Of a stretch of DNA of 64,000 nt, positions 58,755-64,000 are shown piece after piece. The notes beneath the pieces were generated by a model. It was not told the DNA's origin. It saw only the letters and a program-made list of their open reading frames with translations, and searched no databases. Origin of the DNA: Phymorhynchus buccinoides (taxonomy: Eukaryota > Mollusca > Gastropoda > Neogastropoda > Raphitomidae); NCBI GenBank assembly GCA_017654935.2, contig CM065704.1, positions 19,660,320 to 19,724,319 of the forward strand. Reading direction: 5' to 3'. The number at the start of each line of letters is the position of its first letter. Position 1 is the stretch's first letter. The translations under genes were made by a program, and so were the position numbers.

Positions 58755-59499
58755 CTTTGTTTGTTTGTTTGTTCTTTTCTGTCTGTCCTAACGATCTCCC
58801 GAACCGCTTGACCGAATCACTTCAAATTTGGTGTGATGGTGTGTCCCTATGAGAGGAAGGCATGCGCACAAAACTTTTCGCCGCTCTGACCTTGACCTTG
58901 GTGTATGACCTTGAAAACCCCAAATCGTTAAGGGGCCATAACTTCCACACCGCAGGTCCTGGAGTCATGAAACTTGGCATGGAGGTACTTTCGCTTATGG
59001 CCGTTCTGATGATGGCGTACCGATGAAGGTCAACGTCAAGGTCAGGGAGATTGGTATGCCTTGAAAGTGGTATGGGTCTAATAATTGGGGTTTTCTGCCC
59101 CACGCATATCTTCCGAACCGCTTCACTGAATCGTTTCCAATTTTGTGTGGTGGCGTGTCCGCGCATAAATTATCGCCGTCATGACCTTCACCTTGGCGTA
59201 TGACCTTCACAACCGAAAATCTTTAAGGGGCTGTAACGTCCACACCGTTGGTCTTAGGGACTTCAATCTTGGCATGTAGGTACTTTGGCATATGTTTGTT
59301 CTGATCATTGCATACTGATCAAGGTCAAGGTCAAGGTCATGGAGATCGGTAGGCCTTGAAAGTGGTAGGGGTCTAAAAATTGGGTTTTCAGCCACAAAAG
59401 TAAAAATATATTTCGTGGACCCGGCGAAACTGGTACTCAGCGTTACCGGTACTTGGCGTTACCTGTACTAGGCGTTACCAGTACGGGGCGTTGCGCTAG
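58755..59499 (+). mobile_element. AGGTCA-rich modules joined to a Helitron 3' end, copy E
   Basis: (ttgt)n at 58759-58776 is followed by two AGGTCA modules (58860-59360, with tgaccttgaccttgg and atcaaggtcaaggtcaaggt). Then come gggttttcagccacaaaagt, gtggacccggcgaaact, 16-bp gttaccggtacttggc iterations and the end gcgttgcgCTAG (59499) before T. It is an inverted homologue of 38737-39500, with the same junction. Confidence 0.82.
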
Positions 59500-59699
59500 T
59501 GTAATTAAAAAGTGATTAATGACAGGAAACTTCTGATAAGGCGCCTGTCTTGAAGGCGAACTAACTTTATGCAGGAAAGATCAATCTCCCATGCCGATAG
59601 AGGAATACATTTTTGTACAGGAAATATTTGTCGTTTTCTTTCTTTCTTTCTTTCTTCTTTTTTTTTGATTTTGGAGGCAGCGTGTAGAAATAATTTAAA

Positions 59700-60090
59700 G
59701 AAAAACAACAACAACAACAAACAAGTGCAACGCTGAGCGGCTGCAAAGCTACTCCGAAATCGGAATGTGTCGGCTGTACACAAAGCGGGGAGACCATTGA
59801 TAACTGAAAACAGGACGCACGCACGGACGGATGGACGGCCGGAAAGAAGTGGGACATATCGGGCCTGTGACACAAAGGGCCTAGGGCACAGCGGGCTTAT
59901 CCCATGTTTAGACTAAATACATCAGTGGATAGCTTGCATCTTGGCAAACTAGTATACCAAATTCGATGATGATAGACTGAATAGTTTTTGAGAAAAACGG
60001 ACGAATAGCCGGACGGACGGACGCCGGACAGACGGACGGACCAGACAAAAACAATAGTTCCCCGAACCTTCGGCTCGGGGACTAATTAGC
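59700..60090. repeat. Composite dispersed repeat, copy 3
   Basis: caagtgcaacgctgagcggc to gggacatatcgggcctgtga (59723-59870) is block 1. taaatacatcagtggatagc to ttcggctcggggactaatta (59912-60090) is block 2 with a perfect ccccga/tcgggg terminal hairpin. Confidence 0.85.
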
Positions 60091-61047
60091 TGCTGACATG
60101 TGACATTGAACTAACGATTTTGTAAAGGCGCTTTGTCCGGCACACAGGAGAAAAGAATCACTATCGTTGTATGTTTTCTTATTACTCTGTTTACGTTACA
60201 TTCATTTTGGGAGGGCGAGGACCCCAATACAATACGATCGTGACGATGTCTGTGAATCATGATTCACGTGAAATACTTCCGTCTAAATACAACTCTACTA
60301 CTTTCGCTCACTATGTTCATGTAGACAGCAATGCACGAATCAAATAAAATGTCCGATACAAAAGTAAGTTATTTTATCAGATTCCTGTACAAATATAGTG
60401 AACATAACTAGTAGGATTTCATCAGATTTGTTCAGACAGTAGACTTTCACGTAACTCATGCCTCACAAAATAATGTCAGACTCGGATCGCAGTGAATGGA
60501 ATCATGCAGTGTAGCCGGCCCTTGCCTCCGAACCAGATGTCGTATTCCTACTCTTGGAGATGATAATGTTGGACACATTTCATGTGGCACATTTGCACCG
60601 AGTTATTCTTCAGCGAACCACGTCACCCATAGCTCATAATCAACCCCACGAACTCATGATGTGTGCCAAAGAATTCATTATTAGTTTCTTCTACTTCTAA
60701 TGTTAGATTCGTTATTCATAGGGTTTCATTGATGATTGTAATGAACATAAGTGGCTGCGGTGATTCAGCCTGCCAGGCGTCTTCGCTAACGACTTTCATC
60801 TGGAAATGAGATAAACTCATCAAACGTTTATTGTTATCGTAAGTGAAATTGAGATGCAGTTGAATCAACTTTGGGGTAAAAGGCGAAAGCTAGCCTTAAC
60901 CATCCTGGCTTTGTTTTGTTTTTGGAACATGTGGAAGGAAAATGCAAACGAGGCAAATTTAGTCTTCTTTTTTTTCTTTCTCAGTTCCTCACTTACTTTT
61001 ATGGGCGGACAATCAGCACAATCAAGAAAAGGGAGAAATAATAATTA
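60091..61047. other. Unassigned intron sequence
   Basis: No repeat recognised. A 66-aa plus frame (60854-61054) has one hydrophobic stretch but no family resemblance. Confidence 0.4.
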
Positions 61048-61049
61048 TA

Positions 61050-61926
61050 CATAGCAACACTCGCTAGGGATCACATGATAAAAGCAGTCATACTTTGAAC
61101 GTTACAAATAGGTCGTTTCCGTGCTGAGTCCCAGTTTTGGTTTTTATGTTTTGGTTGATTGACTTTAGATGGTGTAATGACGGCTGAATGAACAATTATA
61201 TCCAAACATCATCGGTCAGCATGGCTGCTATGGTGGAGGGTCAATTATGGTGTAGAGTGACATTTCCATGCAAGGCTAAACTGATTTGTTTGTGCTGGAA
61301 AACAACACCATGTGAGCAGACAGGTATGAGATTATCCACCCCAGAGTCCATCCCTACACAGGTATCGTTGGCACAGAGTTCATTTTCATGGATGACAATG
61401 GCCGCCATCATCGTGCACGTCATACCAGCCAGCACCTGTAGGATGAGGGAAAGTGTATGAATGCAATAACCAGCGTGTTCTCTAGAATTCAATCCAATTG
61501 AACATGTCTGGGACATTATCGGACATGCCGTACATGCAAGCACGAGAGCAGCATCCTCGTTCAGTCCATGAGGTTGGGGCGGCTCTTCAGGAGGAGTGAA
61601 CAAGGATCCCTCAGCAGCGGATCAGAAACCTGATTTGCAGCAGGAGGTGGCGTTGTAGGGCAGTAATTGAGGCCCGAAGTGGTCACAATCGTTATTGACA
61701 GTCCATTAATTGTGATGTTTGCTCCAATGGTCACTGACATTTTCCTCCCATGCCCTGTTTCAGGTAGATTTCAGGGGTACGCGAAACAATTTTCTTAAAT
61801 GGATTTTGTATGAATGAAATGATGTCAAAAGAATTTGATTTGACCGTTTCTGGGCGAATAGAATATTTATCTTGTAGCCTACGTCACATTGTGCGAAACA
61901 TCTGATCCCTAGCGAGTGTTCCTATG
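61050..61926 (+). mobile_element. Deleted Tc1-like DNA transposon
   Basis: catagcaacactcgctaggg at 61050 and its complement ccctagcgagtgttcctatg ending at 61926 are terminal inverted repeats of about 24 bp with one mismatch, flanked by TA on both sides (61048-61049 and 61927-61928), the Tc1/mariner target. At 877 bp it is shorter than typical full elements. It holds only the second half of a transposase. Confidence 0.82.
61190..61715 (+). pseudogene. Tc1-like transposase, C-terminal half, frameshifted
   Basis: Pieces in different frames follow the Tc1 transposase order: YGGGSIMV (about 61228), FIFMDDNGRHHRARHTSQHL (about 61380-61440) with the second catalytic Asp, FNPIEHVWDIIGHAV (about 61488-61535) with the third catalytic acidic residue, and RIPQQRIRNLI (about 61604-61635). 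Stops and frameshifts separate them, and the DNA-binding N-terminal half is missing. Confidence 0.83.
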
Positions 61927-62204
61927 TACATGCTAAGTACTATGCATTAAGCCGTTTGCTCCTCTCAACTTTCATTTCTCGCTTTTGCCTCCAGCAATAC
62001 GCTCTTCCTTTCTCCCGTGTCCGCCTCCTCTTACCTACTTCCATCACTACACCCTTCCTTCTTATCTCCCTTTCCTGCTGCAGGCACTCCGCGTGCAGTA
62101 ACCTCTTTTACAGCCATTGGGTGCGCGCGAAGTCACACGAACAGTCAGAGAGGGAATTTGTAATAATTAAAGTATACTTTTTGTTTTCCATTTCCCCCTA
62201 GTAG

Positions 62205-62340
62205 TGCCATTCTGGACCGCACCCTGGCTGGCACTTACTGTTAGCAGACGGACACACAAAGGAAAGAGGAGAGAAACAAACCACTCACAACTAAAAGGCA
62301 TAGTACTTTGCCAGAGCACGCGCGCGCGCATACGCATGCA
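62205..62340 (+). other. Possible duplicated or decoy exon start
   Basis: After ttttccatttccccctag the tandem acceptor tagtag is followed by TGCCATTCTGGACC. It mirrors the start of the real exon at 62634 (TGCCTTTCTGGACG), in the same phase. It would read VPFWTAPWLALTV and then diverge into Arg/Lys-rich sequence and a CA repeat without a clear donor. Confidence 0.35.
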
Positions 62341-62381
62341 CACACACACACGCACGCACACGCACACGCACACACACACAC
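62336..62381. repeat. CA-rich microsatellite in intron 1
   Basis: Mixed caca/cgca units. Confidence 0.9.
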
Positions 62382-62412
62382 ATGGCATTGCACTCATACA
62401 CAGACAATGGAT

Positions 62413-62484
62413 GACCGGCCTAGCTCGCTCTTTTCACCACGTGGCGGCGATGCGGTTAAGTGGGTCCAAATCATGGAGGAGTTG

Positions 62485-62530
<46 letters not shown>

Positions 62531-62614
62531 CCTCCCCAACAAAGGCTACCACTAGATTGGATCTACTCAACCGCAGCGCCGCCACGTGGTTCAAAAGAGC
62601 GAGCTAAGTCGATC
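62413..62614. mobile_element. Inverted repeat (foldback) upstream of the SLC17 exon
   Basis: Left arm 62413-62472 (tagctcgctcttttcaccac, gtggcggcgatgcggtt) is complementary to 62555-62614 (aaccgcagcgccgccac, gtggttcaaaagagcgagct) over about 60 bp with few mismatches. (TC)n at 62488-62528 lies in the loop. The right arm stops 19 bases before the exon at 62634. Confidence 0.85.
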
Positions 62615-62633
62615 ATTTCGTTCGTGTCCCCAG

Positions 62634-62953
62634 TGCCTTTCTGGACGTCTTCCCGAATGGGCCTGGCGGTGACGGGCTTCCTAGGCTTCATCTTCGTGTA
62701 CTCCCTGCGGGTGAACCTCTCCGTGGCCATCGTCTGCATGGTCAACCAGACCGCCATGGCGCACCCACCCGAGGCACAGGAACTCCCCGTTGTAGTGATG
62801 GGCAATGGCAGTGTGGTGATGAACAACTACAGCTTGACCAACACGTCCACTGCCTCACCCCCTGGGCAGAGCAAACATGCGGGTGGGGGTGATGATCGGT
62901 GCGGGAAAAAAGGATCTGACGGTAATGGGAACGATACGTCATCGTCTTTGAAG
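62634..62953 (+). CDS. SLC17-family transporter, second coding exon
   Basis: The acceptor ttcgtgtccccag precedes an exon of 320 nt. It starts in phase 1, matching the first exon, and ends in phase 0 at aag|gtgtgt. It encodes PFWTSSRMGLAVTGFLGF, then the first membrane helix and the family signature YSLRVNLSVAIVCMVNQT. Then comes a hydrophilic loop with four possible N-glycosylation sites (NGSV, NYSL, NTST, NDTS). A glycosylated loop between helices 1 and 2 is normal in SLC17 proteins (sialin, vesicular glutamate and nucleotide transporters, Na/phosphate cotransporters). These move organic anions across lysosomal, vesicular or plasma membranes. The sequence does not allow a substrate or subfamily choice. 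Confidence 0.88.
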
Positions 62954-63596
62954 GTGTGTTTTGGTCAAAAGGAGCTAAGTTCAGGGAATAATCATTATTA
63001 GTCATTGACAAATGTCATAGGGAAAAAAGAGACCTGAAAATTAAAGTTGTGGGGAAAGTTAGATATGAAAAAGAGAGGTGTGTGTGTGTGTGTGTGAAAA
63101 ACTTGTTAATAATGAATAGCGTGTACGCGCACGCACACGCACATCTGAGTGTGTATGTGTGTGTGTGAAAGAGATTCTACACACACGTGCGCATGACTGT
63201 GTCCTACTGTGTGAGAGTGTCCGTGTGTGGATGCGGGCCACCTGCGCTCACTCGCACGCGCATGTGTGTATGTGCGCAATGTGTGTGTGTGTGTGTGTTT
63301 AGGGTCTGTAGGCTGGACATAGTAAGAAGGATAAGTGTGTGTGTGGGGGGGGGGGGGGGGGGGGGGGGGGTGTACGCGTGCGTGTGTGTGAAAGGATTGG
63401 GTTAAGAGTCAAAGTACTGGGCCCTCCCTATTGGGCCTAAGTCATAGTGACCCTGTATCTAATGGGCCTGGGACCTAATACTGGACTTGGCCCCAATAGA
63501 CCTGGATTGTATGGGGCATTTCCCATCATTCTGCAACCTTTATTTCACAGGAAAGCAAAACATTTATAATTCTGCTTTTGTTCTCTCCCATAACAG
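62954..63596 (+). other. Intron 2 of the SLC17-like gene
   Basis: A 643-bp intron with GT runs (63077-63096, 63274-63298) and a poly-G tract (63343-63370). Its borders are aag|gtgtgt and cccataacag|gac. Confidence 0.8.
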
Positions 63597-63830
63597 GACG
63601 GTAAACTGCTATGGGACAAGAAGACACAGGGCATGGTGCTGGGAGCCTTCTTCTGGGGTTACCTGGTGTCTCAGATCCCTGCAGGGCTGCTGGCCGTGCG
63701 GATGGGAGGGAAGTGGTTGTTCGGGGGTTCCATGCTGGTCGCGGCGGTCCTCACCCTGCTCACTCCAGTGGTGGCAATGCACAGCTTTGTCGGCGTCATG
63801 GTGCTTAGGATACTGCTGGGAGCCGCCACG
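63597..63830 (+). CDS. SLC17-family transporter, third coding exon
   Basis: A 234-nt exon, phase 0 at both ends, between cataacag and the donor g|gtgcgt. The product begins DGKLLWDKKTQ and continues GMVLGAFFWGYLVSQIPAG, the strongly conserved second helix of SLC17/MFS anion transporters. RMGGKWLFGG follows (the MFS helix 2-3 loop motif), then helix 3 (LVAAVLTLLTPVVA) and the start of helix 4 (VMVLRILLGAAT). The remaining exons lie beyond the window. Together the three exons give 202 codons of a protein that is usually 450-600 residues. Confidence 0.93.
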
Positions 63831-64000
63831 GTGCGTCTTTTTTCTTATTCTTATTCTCCCGTTAGAGGCGTAGCAGCCGATCCCAAGAATCGGGTCTCGC
63901 TAGTCAGAAACGCGCAGCCCACTGCTGCCTCGCATAATAGGGAAAAAGAAGGGCTGAAGTGTATGCCGAGGCGGGCAGCGAGGCCAATGAGGGCACGCAT
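63831..64000 (+). other. Intron 3 (partial) of the SLC17-like gene
   Basis: Starts gtgcgtctttt and runs to the window edge. No further exon is visible. Confidence 0.7.

Noticed and set aside
61241..61603. 120-aa minus-strand frame starting MFTPPEEPPQPHG
   Set aside because: It is antisense to the recognisable Tc1-like transposase on the plus strand.

Overview
The window is eukaryotic and almost entirely non-coding. It holds one host gene fragment with phase-consistent exons and consensus splice sites. The rest is a dense mosaic of eukaryotic transposons (non-LTR elements, Helitrons, solo LTRs, a Tc1-like element, MITE-type elements, a tRNA-derived SINE), long GA/GT microsatellites and poly-G tracts. 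Repeats loaded with tgaccttgacctt, the SINE core and the microsatellite load suggest a marine mollusc, perhaps a gastropod. That assignment is inference only; no marker gene fixes the species.

Layout. 1-3.6 kb: 36-bp satellite, GA tract and a foldback element. 3.9-7.9 kb: two near-identical copies of an AGGTCA-rich repeat. 5.16-6.90 and 11.53-13.29 kb: two solo LTRs of about 1.75 kb in opposite orientation, each with 5-bp target duplications. 9.1-9.4 kb: a TTAA-flanked piggyBac-like MITE. 15.1-15.4 kb: a 280-bp MITE whose second copy lies at 40.3 kb. 16.3-17.7 kb: a multi-period satellite. 18.5-19.3 kb: palindromic arrays. 22 kb: a third AGGTCA-rich repeat. 25.6-31.6 kb (minus strand): a nearly intact RNase H-bearing non-LTR retrotransposon (ORF1 with three zinc knuckles; ORF2 endonuclease-RT-RNase H with one frameshift), with a probable long 5' leader to about 33.7 kb. 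35-36 kb: a relic of a second LINE. 36-40 kb: Helitron-derived repeats, including two head-to-tail non-autonomous Helitrons whose empty target site is preserved at 14.85 kb. 47.6-48.1 kb: an 80-bp satellite whose monomer comes from a LINE RT. 48.3-49.8 kb: a Helitron-like repeat holding a poly-G minisatellite. 52.6-57.6 kb (minus): a third, heavily broken LINE with nested insertions including a SINE. 58.3-60.1 kb: more Helitron-type repeats. 61.05-61.93 kb: a deleted Tc1-like element with matching terminal inverted repeats.

Host gene. On the plus strand, exons at 50030-50097, 62634-62953 and 63597-63830 join in phase and encode the start of an SLC17-family (sialin / vesicular glutamate transporter-like) membrane transporter that continues past the right edge. 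Its first coding intron (12.5 kb) contains the third LINE, the SINE and the Tc1-like relic. No other convincing host exon was found. Most open frames elsewhere are translations of microsatellites or repeats.
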